From contig NZ_JAKRNM010000002.1 of the NCBI RefSeq assembly GCF_022346995.1, positions 1 to 64,000 of the forward strand: a stretch of DNA of 64,000 bases. Reading direction: 5' to 3'. A model generated the notes under the pieces. The model had not been told where the DNA came from, did no database searches, and worked only from the letters and a program-made list of their open reading frames with translations. This document shows positions 26,624 to 36,804 of the stretch, piece after piece (the first letter of the stretch is position 1; every line of letters starts with the position of its first letter). Both the position numbers and the translations under genes were made by a program. This stretch comes from Paenibacillus sp. ACRRY. Lineage in GTDB: Bacteria; Bacillota; Bacilli; Paenibacillales; Paenibacillaceae.

Positions 26624-28402
26624 ATGAAAAGAAGTCATCATTGCGGCGCGTTAACGACCGCACACATCGGCGAAACCGTAACATTGAACGGCTGGGTACA
26701 GACCCGCCGTGACCTGGGGGGCGTACTGTTTATCGATCTGCGTGACCGCAGCGGTATTGTACAAGTGGTATTTAACCCGGCTTACTCCGGCGAAGCTCTG
26801 CAAATTGCTGACCGGGTACGTAGTGAGTATGTTATCGCCGTATCAGGTAAAGTGGTTAAACGTGATGAAGAGACCGTGAACAAAAACCTGCCTACAGGTG
26901 AAATTGAAGTTCAGATTACGGAAATCGAAGTGCTGAACGCGGCAAAAACACCGCCATTCTTCATTGAAGATGGTGTGGAAGTTGATGAGTCCCTTCGCTT
27001 GAAATATCGTTATCTGGATCTGCGTCGTCCGGAAATGTACGAAACACTGAAATTGCGTTCCAAAGCGTCCAAAGTATTCCGTGACTACCTGGATGGGGAA
27101 GAGTTTGTTGAAGTGGAAACACCGATTCTTACGAAGAGCTCCCCGGAAGGTGCGCGTGACTATCTCGTACCAAGCCGTGTGCATGAAGGTGAATTCTTCG
27201 CCCTGCCGCAATCTCCGCAAATCTACAAACAATTGCTGATGGTCGGCGGACTTGAGCGTTATTATCAAATCGCCCGCTGTTTCCGGGATGAGGATCTGCG
27301 TGCAGACCGTCAACCTGAGTTCACACAAGTCGACATCGAGACATCCTTCCTGGAACAGGATGACCTGCTGCCAATGATGGAAGAGCTGATGGCCAAATTG
27401 CTGCGTGAAACGAAAGGCATTGAGCTTGAGCTGCCATTCCAGCGGATTACGTATGCAGATGCGATGGGTAAATACGGTTCAGACAAGCCGGATCTGCGCT
27501 TTGGCATGGAGCTGGTGGAAATGAACGATATCGTAGCGAACAGTGGTGTGAAAGTCTTTGCTTCTGTCATCGAAAAAGGTGGAGAAGTGAAAGTGCTGAA
27601 TGCTAAAGGGTGTGGCACGTGGAGCCGCAAAGAGATCGACGATCTCGGACCATTCGCAGCACGTTACGGTGCAAAAGGTCTGGCGTGGATTCAAGTGAAA
27701 GACGGCGAATTCAAAGGCCCAATCGTGAAATTCTTTACACCGGAAGAGATTGAAGCGGTGAAAGAACGCACTGGCGCTGAAGAAGGCGACTTGCTGCTCT
27801 TCTCTGCCGACAACAAAAAAGTGGTTGCAGACGTTCTGGGTGCACTGCGTTTGAAAATTGGTCGTCAACTTTGTCTGATCGATGACAGCAAATTCAAATT
27901 TGCCTGGGTTGTGGACTTCCCACTTCTTGGATATGATGAAGATGCGAAGCGTTACGTGGCAGAACATCACCCGTTCACTCGTCCAAAAGACGAAGATGTT
28001 GCTCTGTTCGATACTGATCCGGGTGCGATTCGTGCTCAAGCTTATGACCTTGTTCTGAATGGTTATGAAGTAGGTGGCGGTTCAATGCGTATCTACAAAC
28101 GTGACGTGCAAGAGAAAATGTTTGCAGCCCTTGGACTTTCTCCTGAAGTATCCAATGAGAAATTCGGTTATCTGCTTGAAGCCTTCGAATACGGAACTCC
28201 ACCACATGGCGGTATCGCCTTTGGTCTTGACCGTCTCGTTATGCTGCTGGCAGGCCGTACAAACCTGCGTGAAACCATTGCCTTCCCGAAAACGGCAAGT
28301 GCAACCGATCTGCTCATGAACGCACCTTCTGAAGTGGACGGAGCCCAGTTGGAACAACTTCATATCCGTGTAGCCCGTAAACCGGTGGCGGAAAAGAAAT
28401 AA
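26624..28402 (+). CDS. aspS: Aspartyl-tRNA synthetase
   Basis: A class IIb synthetase of 592 residues in the bacterial long form. It has an N-terminal OB-fold anticodon-binding domain ([22 protein letters not shown]), motif 1 ([20 protein letters not shown]), motif 2 ([17 protein letters not shown]), the bacterial GAD insertion (residues about 290-420) and motif 3 ([13 protein letters not shown]). ATG 26624 follows GAGGAG. The 214 bases after hisS hold no T-box or other element I can name, although the frame is open to 26447. Confidence 0.98.
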   Translation: MKRSHHCGALTTAHIGETVTLNGWVQTRRDLGGVLFIDLRDRSGIVQVVFNPAYSGEALQIADRVRSEYVIAVSGKVVKRDEETVNKNLPTGEIEVQITEIEVLNAAKTPPFFIEDGVEVDESLRLKYRYLDLRRPEMYETLKLRSKASKVFRDYLDGEEFVEVETPILTKSSPEGARDYLVPSRVHEGEFFALPQSPQIYKQLLMVGGLERYYQIARCFRDEDLRADRQPEFTQVDIETSFLEQDDLLPMMEELMAKLLRETKGIELELPFQRITYADAMGKYGSDKPDLRFGMELVEMNDIVANSGVKVFASVIEKGGEVKVLNAKGCGTWSRKEIDDLGPFAARYGAKGLAWIQVKDGEFKGPIVKFFTPEEIEAVKERTGAEEGDLLLFSADNKKVVADVLGALRLKIGRQLCLIDDSKFKFAWVVDFPLLGYDEDAKRYVAEHHPFTRPKDEDVALFDTDPGAIRAQAYDLVLNGYEVGGGSMRIYKRDVQEKMFAALGLSPEVSNEKFGYLLEAFEYGTPPHGGIAFGLDRLVMLLAGRTNLRETIAFPKTASATDLLMNAPSEVDGAQLEQLHIRVARKPVAEKK

Positions 28403-28420
28403 AGGAGGCATCGATTCTCA

Positions 28421-29179
28421 ATGCTCCATCAATTTTCAAGAACAGAGCTGGCAATCGGACCTGAAGGTCTGGATGCTTTGAAAAATAGTACAGTTGCCGT
28501 GCTTGGTATTGGCGGCGTGGGCGGCATAGCCGTTGAAGCCCTTGCTCGCAGCGGGGTTGGACGCATCATCCTGATCGATAAGGATGTGGTGGACATCACC
28601 AACGTTAACCGCCAGATTCACGCGTTGACCACGACCGTTGGTCAGAAAAAAGCCGATCTGATGGTGGACCGGGTCAAGCTCATTAACCCTGAGATTGATG
28701 CCATCGCCTTGAACATGTTTTACACGGAAGAAACGTATGAGGAACTCTTTAAATATGAACTGGATTATGTCCTGGATGCATCTGACACGATCATCTACAA
28801 AATCCATCTCATCAAGGAATGCCTCAAACGTAAAATTCCGGTGATCTCCAGCATGGGTGCGGCGAACAAAATGGACCCTACGAAATTCCAGGTTGCGGAT
28901 ATTTCCAAAACGTCCATGGACCCGATTGCCCGTGTGGTTCGCACAAAACTGCGCAAAGAAGGCATCAAAAAAGGGGTCAAAGTGGTCTTTTCTACCGAGG
29001 AGCCATTAAAGCCGCGTGAAGATGTTACTCAAAAGATCGTTCCTGAGAACGCACCGGAAATTCGCAAGGCGAAACAGCCTCCAGCGAGCAACGCGTTTGT
29101 TCCTCCGGTAGCTGGCCTGATCATGGTCAGTGTGGCAGTCAAGGAATTGATTGAAAATGCAGCGAAAAAACAACAGTAA
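28421..29179 (+). CDS. tcdA: TcdA, tRNA threonylcarbamoyladenosine dehydratase
   Basis: TcdA (YrvM/CsdL) is an E1-like ATP-dependent enzyme that cyclises t6A at position 37 of tRNA to ct6A. The 252-residue protein shows the nucleotide-binding motif GIGGVGGIAVEALARSGVG (residues about 30-48), the acidic DKDVVDITNVNRQ stretch, VLDASDTI, and a C-terminal hydrophobic segment (FVPPVAGLIMVSVAV). AAAGGAGG lies before the ATG, 18 bases after aspS. The same order is found in B. subtilis (aspS-yrvM). Confidence 0.93.
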   Translation: MLHQFSRTELAIGPEGLDALKNSTVAVLGIGGVGGIAVEALARSGVGRIILIDKDVVDITNVNRQIHALTTTVGQKKADLMVDRVKLINPEIDAIALNMFYTEETYEELFKYELDYVLDASDTIIYKIHLIKECLKRKIPVISSMGAANKMDPTKFQVADISKTSMDPIARVVRTKLRKEGIKKGVKVVFSTEEPLKPREDVTQKIVPENAPEIRKAKQPPASNAFVPPVAGLIMVSVAVKELIENAAKKQQ

Positions 29180-29190
29180 CCTGTTGAGCA

Positions 29191-29228
29191 AAAAGCGTAG
29201 GTGCCTACAAGGCGCCTGCGCTTTTTTT
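29191..29228 (+). terminator. Terminator after tcdA
   Basis: AAAAGCGTAGGTGCCT (29191-29206) pairs with AGGCGCCTGCGCTTTT (29209-29225, minor mismatches) and is followed by T. It ends the hisS-aspS-tcdA run and marks the left edge of the inserted accessory block. Confidence 0.88.
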
Positions 29229-29346
29229 ATAGTCATCACGTGATGTACTTCAATCTCAAAACCGTGTATGATATGTGGTGCTGCGCGAAATGATGATAAA
29301 TATATAGAGAAATGGCAGTGTACATAGAGAGAGGGGAACAGAACGG

Positions 29347-30645
29347 ATGAAACAAGGTTGGATGACCAGACGTCTCGGTGTGGAGCCGGGGGACCAGTGG
29401 AAAAAAGAGATTGTGGCGGGAGCCATCTCCTATTTTGCTGTCGTTTATATCGTGATGGTCAATGCTACAATTCTGGCAGATGCCGGCATGCCTTTACAGG
29501 CAGCGATGGTAGGCACACTGCTGACGTCTATTGCGGGTTGCTTGCTGATGGCATTCGGAGGTAAGTCACCTATTGTGGTTGTACCCGGAATGGGGATCAA
29601 TGCATTTTTTACGTACACACTCGTACATTCCATGAAGCTGAGCTGGCAGGAAGCACTGGCCGTGGTGGCCGTTACAGGTGTACTATTTGCAATCGTTGCA
29701 TTTACATCACTATATAAATTGATTAGCGAGGCCATACCGAAGAACCTGCAGCATGGAATTACGGTGGGAATTGGCTTGTTTTTGACCTTTATTGGTTTGC
29801 AAAAAAGCGGAATTGTTATCGCTCATCAGACCACGTTTGTAGCGATTGGGCATTTCAATGATCCCAATGTCATTACGGCCTGTGTAACACTGGTGCTTGC
29901 CGTGATTCTATTCATACGTAATATTCAGGGCGGGCTTCTCATCAGTATTTTGATCGGCACTGGACTTGCCTATGTGCTAGGTGCAGTGAATCCAGGTGAA
30001 CCAGTGTCCGCGATGGAAGCGCTGCGTCAATACGGCGGGTTGTTTGGCGAATTGTCTCTTATGAAGCTGGCAGATGTGGCGTTCTGGATTGCTGTCTTTT
30101 TGCTGCTACTGATTGTGGTATTCGAGAATATCGGATTGATTACCGCTCAGACGCAAATGATTGGTCGCCCGCAGCGTTTCAAAGGCAGCCTGCGCGCTCT
30201 GTCGATCAGTACGGTATTGGCAGGTATATTCGGGAGCAGTCCTCCTGTAGCTGCGGCAGAGACCACGGCCGGGATTGCAGCAGGCGGACGCACGGGCTTG
30301 ACACCGCTCGTTACAGCCGTATTGTTCGGGGCCACTTTTTTCTTCATTCCGCTGCTAGGGTATATTCCAGACAGTGCAATAGCACCCATTTTGATCATCA
30401 TTGGCGGTTTGATGGTGCAAGGTGTGAAGGATATGGACTTTGGTGACTTTACAGAGGCATTCCCGGCATTTCTTATTATGGTGATGATTCCCTTTACGTA
30501 TAGCATTGTGGACGGCATGGCGTTTGGTTTCATTGCCTATCCACTGGCGAAGCTGGCCGCAGGTCAGGGGAAACAGGTGCCCGTGGTCATGTATGGCATT
30601 GCCATTCTGTTTCTGGCCAACTTTGTACTGCATGGCGTATTGTAA
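29347..30645 (+). CDS. AzgA-type purine (guanine/hypoxanthine/adenine) permease
   Basis: A 432-residue NCS2 protein of the AzgA/PbuG branch. It begins with EPGDQWKKEIVAGAISYF, and shows VVVPGMGINAFFTY, LQHGITVGIGLFLTFIGLQKSGIV, and the motif SSPPVAAAETTAGIAAGGRTGLTPLVT, all typical of nucleobase-proton symporters of this branch. About 13 helices are predicted. A GAGAGGGG site precedes the ATG. There is no guanine riboswitch in the 120 bases upstream. It is not part of the conserved block seen in B. subtilis. Confidence 0.9.
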   Translation: MKQGWMTRRLGVEPGDQWKKEIVAGAISYFAVVYIVMVNATILADAGMPLQAAMVGTLLTSIAGCLLMAFGGKSPIVVVPGMGINAFFTYTLVHSMKLSWQEALAVVAVTGVLFAIVAFTSLYKLISEAIPKNLQHGITVGIGLFLTFIGLQKSGIVIAHQTTFVAIGHFNDPNVITACVTLVLAVILFIRNIQGGLLISILIGTGLAYVLGAVNPGEPVSAMEALRQYGGLFGELSLMKLADVAFWIAVFLLLLIVVFENIGLITAQTQMIGRPQRFKGSLRALSISTVLAGIFGSSPPVAAAETTAGIAAGGRTGLTPLVTAVLFGATFFFIPLLGYIPDSAIAPILIIIGGLMVQGVKDMDFGDFTEAFPAFLIMVMIPFTYSIVDGMAFGFIAYPLAKLAAGQGKQVPVVMYGIAILFLANFVLHGVL

Positions 30646-30715
30646 TCAGTTGGGACGTACGGAGAAATCATTCGTGTGATGGCTAGTGAACAGGTGGAGA
30701 ACGGAGGAACGGGGA

Positions 30716-32527
30716 ATGGAAGAGAAGGAACTGACGAAACAGACGAAACAGACGGACCGGGTTGAACCGAAGCTTGGGAAAAAAGGATTTAAAGATTTCG
30801 TGAAGCTGATTGCTTCCACAGAACCTCCCAAACTCATTTTGATCGTCGCATTGATTCTGACCCTCATTCAGACTACGGCCGGGTTAATTGTCCCACTGAT
30901 GACCAAAGGGCTGGTTGATGGACTAACGATGTCTGCACTTAATAAATCCGTCATTTTTCTGCTGCTTGGCGCTTTTGTCATTCAGGCGATTGCTTCAGGC
31001 ATCAGCATCTATATGTTGAATTATGCAGGACAACGCGTGGTTGCAACGCTGCGAACGAAGCTGTGGAACAAAGTGTTATCCCTGCCAATGCCGTATTTTG
31101 ATCGTAATCGTACAGGGGATACGATGAGCCGTATCACTAATGATACAAGCCAAATCATGACGCTGATTGCCGATTATCTGGTCTCCTTTGTATCCAATAT
31201 CGTTGCGGTGGTGGGCGGGGTGGCTCTGCTATTCTATCTGGATTGGGTCATGTCACTCATCATTCTGAGCTTGGTACCGTTAACGCTGCTGATTCTGCTG
31301 CCCGTTGGACGTAAAATGTACAAAATCTCCAAAAAGCAGCAGGATGAGATGGCTGGCCTCACTTCCGTGCTGAGCCAGGTTATTGGCGAGATTCGATTGG
31401 TAAAAGCATATGGTACCGAAAAACAGGAGGCGGAAGCGGGACATTCCCGAATTGGCAAAATGTTCGCTTTTGGTTTGCAGGAGGCAAGAATTCTGGCGTT
31501 GATCGGACCGCTCTTTACCTTTGTCATGACCGCTGTATTGGTTGTTATTCTGGGGGTTGGCGGTATGCGGGTAGCATCCGGGATGTTATCACCCGGGGAA
31601 CTGGTGGCCTTTATCCTGCTGCTGTTTCAGGTTATTATGCCGATGGGGCAGTTCACGACACTGTATTCGCGCTTGCAAAAAGTGGTCGGTGCAACCGAAC
31701 GCATTCAGGCTATTCTTGCACATGAAGAAGAACCAAGACACAGTGTGAAGTCAGCTCCAAAGGGCAACGAGACGATTGCATTCAATAACCTGCATTTCTC
31801 CTATGTCACAGGTGAAGAAGTACTGCATGGCATTCAACTGACCGTTCCAGCGCGTAGAGTGACGGCGATTGTCGGTCCGAGCGGCAGCGGTAAATCAACC
31901 CTATTCTCGCTGCTTGAGCAGTTTTACCTTCCCGGTTCGGGTAACATAACCTACGGTGGACAGGATATAAGGGATTATACGCTCGCTTCCTGGCGCAGCA
32001 AGATCGGATATGTTTCACAGGAGAGTCCGCTAATGGCAGGTACCATCAAGGACAACATTACCTATGGGCTTGGACGAGAAGCAAGTATGGACGAGATCCG
32101 GCATGCCGCAGACATGGCATATTCCTCCACATTTATTGATAACTTGCCCCAAGGTTACGAGACCGAGGTGGGGGAACGTGGAATCAAGCTTTCGGGCGGT
32201 CAGCGTCAGCGCATTGCCATAGCCAGGGCACTGCTGCGCAGTCCGGATATCCTCATGCTTGATGAGGCAACGTCCAGTCTGGACAGTACTTCGGAACATG
32301 AAGTGCAGCAAGCCCTTTCGAATTTGATGGAGGGACGGACAACCGTTGTAATTGCGCATCGTTTGTCTACAGTCGTGGATTCGGATCAGATTGTGGTACT
32401 GGAGCAGGGCCATGTCACCGGGACGGGTACACATGCAGAGCTAATCAGCACGCATCCGGTATATCGTGAGCTGGCTCAGAAACAGTTTGTGGCACAAGAT
32501 GGGAAGCCAGAGCCCGAGGAGTATTAA
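30716..32527 (+). CDS. ABC exporter, fused membrane and ATPase domains (BmrA-like)
   Basis: A 603-residue half-transporter that should act as a homodimer. After a charged N-terminal tail, six helices form the exporter domain (residues about 40-330). The nucleotide-binding domain shows Walker A GPSGSGKST at 387-395, signature LSGGQRQRIAIARALL, Walker B ILMLDEATSSLD, and the H-loop VIAHRLST. The family includes BmrA and lipid or drug exporters; the substrate cannot be told. ATG 30716 is used because GGAGG (30703-30707) lies eight bases before it. Confidence 0.9.
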   Translation: MEEKELTKQTKQTDRVEPKLGKKGFKDFVKLIASTEPPKLILIVALILTLIQTTAGLIVPLMTKGLVDGLTMSALNKSVIFLLLGAFVIQAIASGISIYMLNYAGQRVVATLRTKLWNKVLSLPMPYFDRNRTGDTMSRITNDTSQIMTLIADYLVSFVSNIVAVVGGVALLFYLDWVMSLIILSLVPLTLLILLPVGRKMYKISKKQQDEMAGLTSVLSQVIGEIRLVKAYGTEKQEAEAGHSRIGKMFAFGLQEARILALIGPLFTFVMTAVLVVILGVGGMRVASGMLSPGELVAFILLLFQVIMPMGQFTTLYSRLQKVVGATERIQAILAHEEEPRHSVKSAPKGNETIAFNNLHFSYVTGEEVLHGIQLTVPARRVTAIVGPSGSGKSTLFSLLEQFYLPGSGNITYGGQDIRDYTLASWRSKIGYVSQESPLMAGTIKDNITYGLGREASMDEIRHAADMAYSSTFIDNLPQGYETEVGERGIKLSGGQRQRIAIARALLRSPDILMLDEATSSLDSTSEHEVQQALSNLMEGRTTVVIAHRLSTVVDSDQIVVLEQGHVTGTGTHAELISTHPVYRELAQKQFVAQDGKPEPEEY

Positions 32528-32540
32528 TTGATAACGATGT

Positions 32541-32592
32541 GAACCGTTGTTCTCTCGTCTTAAAGGGACGGGAACAGCGGTTCATTTGTCTT
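32541..32592 (+). terminator. Hairpin after the ABC exporter gene
   Basis: GAACCGTTGTTC (32541-32552) pairs with GAACAGCGGTTC (32572-32583), with inner pairs CTCGTC and GGGACGGG. The T-rich tail (ATTTGTCTTTTCG) is interrupted. Confidence 0.7.
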
Positions 32593-32704
32593 TTCGTCCT
32601 GTTAGCTGTAGCTTTTTGCCATTCAATATGATATAGTGGGTATCCTTTTGTGTCGTCAGATTGGCTATGCAGAGCAAACATAATTCTTAGGAGGTAACTG
32701 AAAT

Positions 32705-34891
32705 ATGTCAGACAGCTTTCAAAGTGCCTATCAAGAAGAAGAGTACAGGTTAGAGCGAACGATGGAGGAAGTGGATCGTCAGCTGGAGCGGCTGAAGAAT
32801 ATACCGGTATATACTGGCCACGATTTCACCGAACAAGTGCTGGAAGCCGGACGCGAAGAGCGCCGCACCGCCTTGTCCAAGAGCGCGCAGCAACCCTATT
32901 TCGGACGCTTGGATTTCGAAGAACAGGGCAGCGGGGAACGGAAGCCGCTGTACATTGGCAAAGTCGGCGTAGACCGCGAAGAGGTGGGAGAGCATCCGCT
33001 CGTCATCGATTGGCGTGCTCCGGTCGCGAGCCTGTTTTACTCATTTACGGGAGGGGAAGCCTCCGCAACCTACGATGCACCGGAAGGTTTGATTGAAGGC
33101 CTGGTCTATCTGAAACGCAACGTGGTTATCCGGCAGCGGATATTGGAGCGTGTTGCGGATACATATAACCGGGATAGCGATCAGCCGGCCGTATCGGATG
33201 AGTTTCTCGTCTATCGGCTGGGAGAGAACAAGGATAACAAGCTTCGTGACATCGTATCCACCATTCAGGCAGAACAGGATCAGATCATTCGTGCCGCAAG
33301 GAACACGGCTTTGATCATCCAGGGTGTGGCGGGTTCGGGAAAAACAACCGTTGCCCTGCACCGGCTGGCCTTTTTGCTGTATCAGTACAAAGAGCAGGTA
33401 TCTGCGGAGAAGATGGTTATCTTCGCACCCAACCACATGTTCCTCGATTACATCTCGGATGTACTCCCGGAACTCGGTGTTGGAGATATTCAGCAGCGCA
33501 CGTTCCCGGATTGGGCGATGAATCTGCTGGGATTGGAGATGCCACTGGCAGATACGTCGGAGACTTTGAATACCTGGTTTGAAACGCCGGAAGCACGTCC
33601 CGAATTGAATGATGACGTACCTGGGCGCTATAAGGGCTCGGTACGCTTCATGAAACTCATTCAGGAATGGCTGTCAGGCATGGAGGAGGAATCGGTACCC
33701 GATCTGGACTTCACTCCCTGGGACGGTGCGGTACTTAGCAAGGCAGAGATCGAAAGCTGGTTTAGCGAAGAATATAAGCACTATCCACTGGCTAAACGTA
33801 AGGAGCGCGTGATGGCGCGGATCCACCGCTGGATCGAAATGGAGCTCAAGAAGCCTTGTCCCGAGAGCGTGCGCAAAGAACGCAAGAAGAAAGCAGCGAC
33901 GCGTGAAAAAGCATACGCCAAAAAGTGGCCCCAATATGAACCGCTTACGTTGTATAAACAGCTGTTCAAGGCCGCTAAGGGTGGCGCAGTGCCTGCTTCA
34001 CTAAGCAGTCTTATTCCCAAAGGTGTGATGAAGCAGACGACAGCAGATCTGAAGCAGGATGTTATTCGTGAAGAGGATCTGCCTGCACTCGTGTATATTC
34101 ACACACTTATTCATGATATAGAAGGAACGGAACGATTCGATCATGTCGTGATTGATGAAGCTCAGGATTTCTCGCCATTCCACGTCGCTCTGTTGGATCT
34201 GTTTGTCAAAGGACATTCCTTCACCATCCTGGGTGACTTGTCCCAAGGCATTCATGAGTATCGCGGGGTTCATACATGGGAAGAGATGAGCACCCTGTTC
34301 CCCGACGAGCAGAATGCATATTTTGCCTTGACCCGGAGCTATCGTTCCACCATGGAAATTATTGATTATGCCAATACGATACTGGAACGTGGGGTCAGAA
34401 GCGGGATTACAGCCATTCCTGTATTCCGGAGCGGAGATCCGGTTCGAACATTAGCCTATGAGGGTGAAGGAAGGACGAAGAGTCTTGATCGGGCTTTGAA
34501 GCTGTTGACGGTGAAAGACTACCGAACAGTATCCATTCTGACGCGTACCCTCCATGAAGCGGTTGAACTTCATCGTGAACTTCTGGATGCGGGCTGGGAC
34601 CTGAACCTGATCGATGGCGGCAAAAAGCAGTACACAGGAGGACATTCCGTTTTACCTGTCTATCTGTCCAAGGGGCTAGAGTTTGATGCGGTTATTGTGG
34701 CAGATGCGGATGAGCAGCATTATCTGTCTAATGCGGGTGATGCCAAGCTGCTGTATGTGGGCTGTACAAGGGCATTGCACGAGTTGTGGCTCTTCCATGA
34801 AGGTGACCTGCCGTCTTATGCGACGGCAACACATCATTCGGAAGGCGAGCCGGTAACCATTCAGGGTTGGCCGGACAGTGATACCGAATAA
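32705..34891 (+). CDS. helD: HelD, RNA polymerase recycling helicase-like factor
   Basis: HelD is a superfamily 1 ATPase that frees stalled RNA polymerase from DNA in Gram-positive bacteria. The 728-residue protein has an N-terminal coiled coil (residues about 8-60, the arm entering the secondary channel), PLYIGKVGV and VIDWRAPVASLFY typical of HelD, Walker A GVAGSGKTT at 207-215, Walker B VIDEAQDFS, ILGDLSQGIHEYRG, SYRST, and a C-terminal YLSKGLEFDAVIVAD block. The ribosome site TAGGAGGT is near perfect. It stands alone between terminators. Confidence 0.93.
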   Translation: MSDSFQSAYQEEEYRLERTMEEVDRQLERLKNIPVYTGHDFTEQVLEAGREERRTALSKSAQQPYFGRLDFEEQGSGERKPLYIGKVGVDREEVGEHPLVIDWRAPVASLFYSFTGGEASATYDAPEGLIEGLVYLKRNVVIRQRILERVADTYNRDSDQPAVSDEFLVYRLGENKDNKLRDIVSTIQAEQDQIIRAARNTALIIQGVAGSGKTTVALHRLAFLLYQYKEQVSAEKMVIFAPNHMFLDYISDVLPELGVGDIQQRTFPDWAMNLLGLEMPLADTSETLNTWFETPEARPELNDDVPGRYKGSVRFMKLIQEWLSGMEEESVPDLDFTPWDGAVLSKAEIESWFSEEYKHYPLAKRKERVMARIHRWIEMELKKPCPESVRKERKKKAATREKAYAKKWPQYEPLTLYKQLFKAAKGGAVPASLSSLIPKGVMKQTTADLKQDVIREEDLPALVYIHTLIHDIEGTERFDHVVIDEAQDFSPFHVALLDLFVKGHSFTILGDLSQGIHEYRGVHTWEEMSTLFPDEQNAYFALTRSYRSTMEIIDYANTILERGVRSGITAIPVFRSGDPVRTLAYEGEGRTKSLDRALKLLTVKDYRTVSILTRTLHEAVELHRELLDAGWDLNLIDGGKKQYTGGHSVLPVYLSKGLEFDAVIVADADEQHYLSNAGDAKLLYVGCTRALHELWLFHEGDLPSYATATHHSEGEPVTIQGWPDSDTE

Positions 34892-34924
34892 GTATAAGCT
34901 AAGCATTGTGATATAAATAAATAT

Positions 34925-34974
34925 AAGGCATGACGTTCATGGGCCAATCCCATAAGCGCATGCCTTTTTTATTT
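34925..34974. terminator. Bidirectional terminator between helD and the EamA gene
   Basis: AAGGCATG (34925-34932) pairs with CATGCCTT (34959-34966), with an inner arm ATGGG/CCCAT, and is followed by a T-run. It separates converging genes. Confidence 0.88.
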
Positions 34975-34987
34975 TTGTATGACAACT

Positions 34988-35926
34988 TTAACTTGCTGGA
35001 GAAGAATGTCTATGGAGTTCGGATGGATGGTCTTTCGTTTTCATTGTAGATGAACGACGGTTAACCAGAAAAATACCAACACCTATGAGTATGCCGCCAG
35101 CACCAACGAACCACTGAACCTGTTCCCCCAGTAAAATCCAGCTCGACAATACTCCAAAGAACGGGGTGAGAAACAGATAAGAACTGGTTTGGGCGGGGTC
35201 ACTATGCTGCAGCAAATAAAACCAGAGTGAGAACTGGATTATGGAGCAAGCAAGCGTCAACCAGAGCAGCGCTGCGACCGAAGCTGCGTTCACAATAAAG
35301 TGAGGCTGTTCAGTACATGCGCTTAGCAGGAGCAGCACTGCGCCTCCAGCGAGCATTTGGTAAGCGGTAAGCACAAAGGTATCATAACGATCACCCCAGC
35401 GTTTAATAAGTAATGTGGAGACTGCGAAGCAGACCGCACCACCGATTCCAATCCAGGTTCCTGGACTAAAACTCATCTGCAAGCCAAAGGTTAACAGGAT
35501 GCCCGCGAGGCCGAGGATAACACCCATCCATTGGCTGAAGCGATACGTTAACCCGTACAATAAAGCACTAATGATAATGACCAGCAGCGGATTGGTAAAG
35601 GTAAGAATGGCAGATTCACCGGATGTAATCCAGTTCATGCTGTAGTAGGCGCATCCCATCACTCCAGCAGATTGGAACAGGCCAATTAAAATGATTCTTA
35701 GCCAGGCTTGCCATCCTGCAGGTAAAGGGCGTTTCCGTAGAAACCAGGCCATCAGGCCACCTGCCAGTACGTAACGCATGCCCATGAGCAGGAACGGTGG
35801 AGCATACAACATGCCGATTTTGCCGACAGGAAAAGAAGTACCCATAATGAATGTCGTTAACAAGATCCATATTGTATATTTCAATGGTTTCATCGCTTGG
35901 CTGCCAGCTTTATTATCAGGGCTCAT
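34988..35926 (-). CDS. EamA/DMT-family transporter
   Basis: A 312-residue protein with ten predicted helices in two EamA repeats (FIMGTSFPVGKIGM in the first; GGAVCFAVSTLLIKRWG and FLTPFFGVLSSWILLGE in the second). The family exports amino acids and other metabolites; the substrate here is unknown. Its ATG overlaps the stop of the upstream SDR gene by four bases (35923-35926), so the two are translated together. The pair lies divergent to a LysR regulator, which probably controls it. Confidence 0.9.
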   Translation of the reverse strand: MSPDNKAGSQAMKPLKYTIWILLTTFIMGTSFPVGKIGMLYAPPFLLMGMRYVLAGGLMAWFLRKRPLPAGWQAWLRIILIGLFQSAGVMGCAYYSMNWITSGESAILTFTNPLLVIIISALLYGLTYRFSQWMGVILGLAGILLTFGLQMSFSPGTWIGIGGAVCFAVSTLLIKRWGDRYDTFVLTAYQMLAGGAVLLLLSACTEQPHFIVNAASVAALLWLTLACSIIQFSLWFYLLQHSDPAQTSSYLFLTPFFGVLSSWILLGEQVQWFVGAGGILIGVGIFLVNRRSSTMKTKDHPSELHRHSSPAS

Positions 35927-36666
35927 AACGTCTGACCGCCATCTACGGTAATCAGCTGTCCGGTCATGGATGGCTGTTCAAGTGCAGCACATATCATGTG
36001 CGCAATATCCTCAGGCGAGGAAATTCTCTGTAATAACAGCGAGCCACCGAGACGATTCATTCGTTCCTCGTTTCCGGCCCACCAATGGGTTGCAACGGCG
36101 CCAGGGACGATGGCATTCACCCGAATGAGAGGTGAGAGTGCGTGGGCAAGAGATAAGGTCAGGCCGTGAACTGCCGCTTTGGAGACCGCGTAAGGGAGAG
36201 AGGAGCCCGAACCTGTGCTGCCCGCAATACTGCCCAGGTTCACAATGGAGCCGCCGCCTGCCTGCTGCATTCCCTCCGTTACTGCACGAGCGCAATAAAA
36301 CATGCCCTTCACGTTCACATCATACAGTTCATTCCAAACATCCTCCGTAACGGATTGCAGATCCTGCAGAGGTATGTGCCGGGTGATTCCAGCATTGTTA
36401 ACAAGGGCAGTTATAGGGCCGTACATTTCGTTAACTGTCGCTATCATCTGCCTGACGTCCGTGTCACTAGCAACGTTGGCTTGAACAGCGAATGCCTGAC
36501 CACCTTCATCCACGATCTGTTGAACCGTTTCCTCTGCCGCATCCCGAGAGCGAGAGTAGTTGACAGCGACCAACGCTCCCTTTTGAGCCAGCAGCAGACA
36601 CACCGCACGTCCTATGCCTGTTCCGCCGCCTGTAATTAAGGCTACTCTGTTGTTCCAGTATGTCAT
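35923..36666 (-). CDS. Short-chain dehydrogenase/reductase
   Basis: A classical SDR of 247 residues. It has the cofactor motif TGGGTGIGRA near residue 12, NNAG, the catalytic serine in LGSIAGS, and YAVSK with the catalytic tyrosine and lysine. The C-terminal MTGQLITVDGGQTL is usual for FabG-like members. The basic NYSRSRD after strand 2 suggests NADPH use. ATG 36666 is preferred, because AAGGAG (36680-36675) overlaps the GTG at 36675. The substrate is unknown; it forms an operon with the EamA transporter. Confidence 0.9.
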   Translation of the reverse strand: MTYWNNRVALITGGGTGIGRAVCLLLAQKGALVAVNYSRSRDAAEETVQQIVDEGGQAFAVQANVASDTDVRQMIATVNEMYGPITALVNNAGITRHIPLQDLQSVTEDVWNELYDVNVKGMFYCARAVTEGMQQAGGGSIVNLGSIAGSTGSGSSLPYAVSKAAVHGLTLSLAHALSPLIRVNAIVPGAVATHWWAGNEERMNRLGGSLLLQRISSPEDIAHMICAALEQPSMTGQLITVDGGQTL

Positions 36667-36693
36667 GTTGAACACTCCTTATCATCATCCAGC

Positions 36694-36766
36694 TAGTGAA
36701 CTGGTTTGGAATCTACATGAATTGTAGTCCTGTTTGCGCATGGAGTATAATGATTGTTAGTGAACT
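36694..36766. promoter_or_regulatory. Divergent control region with paired TAGTGAACT sites
   Basis: TAGTGAACT occurs at 36694-36702 and again at 36758-36766, in the gap between the SDR and LysR genes. The second copy reads TAGTGAACTA, a partial palindrome. A TATAAT lies between them at 36746-36751. Such paired sites fit a LysR-type operator with recognition and activation sites, but binding is inferred. Confidence 0.5.
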
Positions 36767-36804
36767 AGCCATCATTTTGAATGATGTCAGAAGTGAGGGA
36801 TAAG

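Noticed and set aside
29229..29346. Guanine riboswitch before the purine permease
   Set aside because: The conserved purine aptamer core could not be found in this 118-base stretch.
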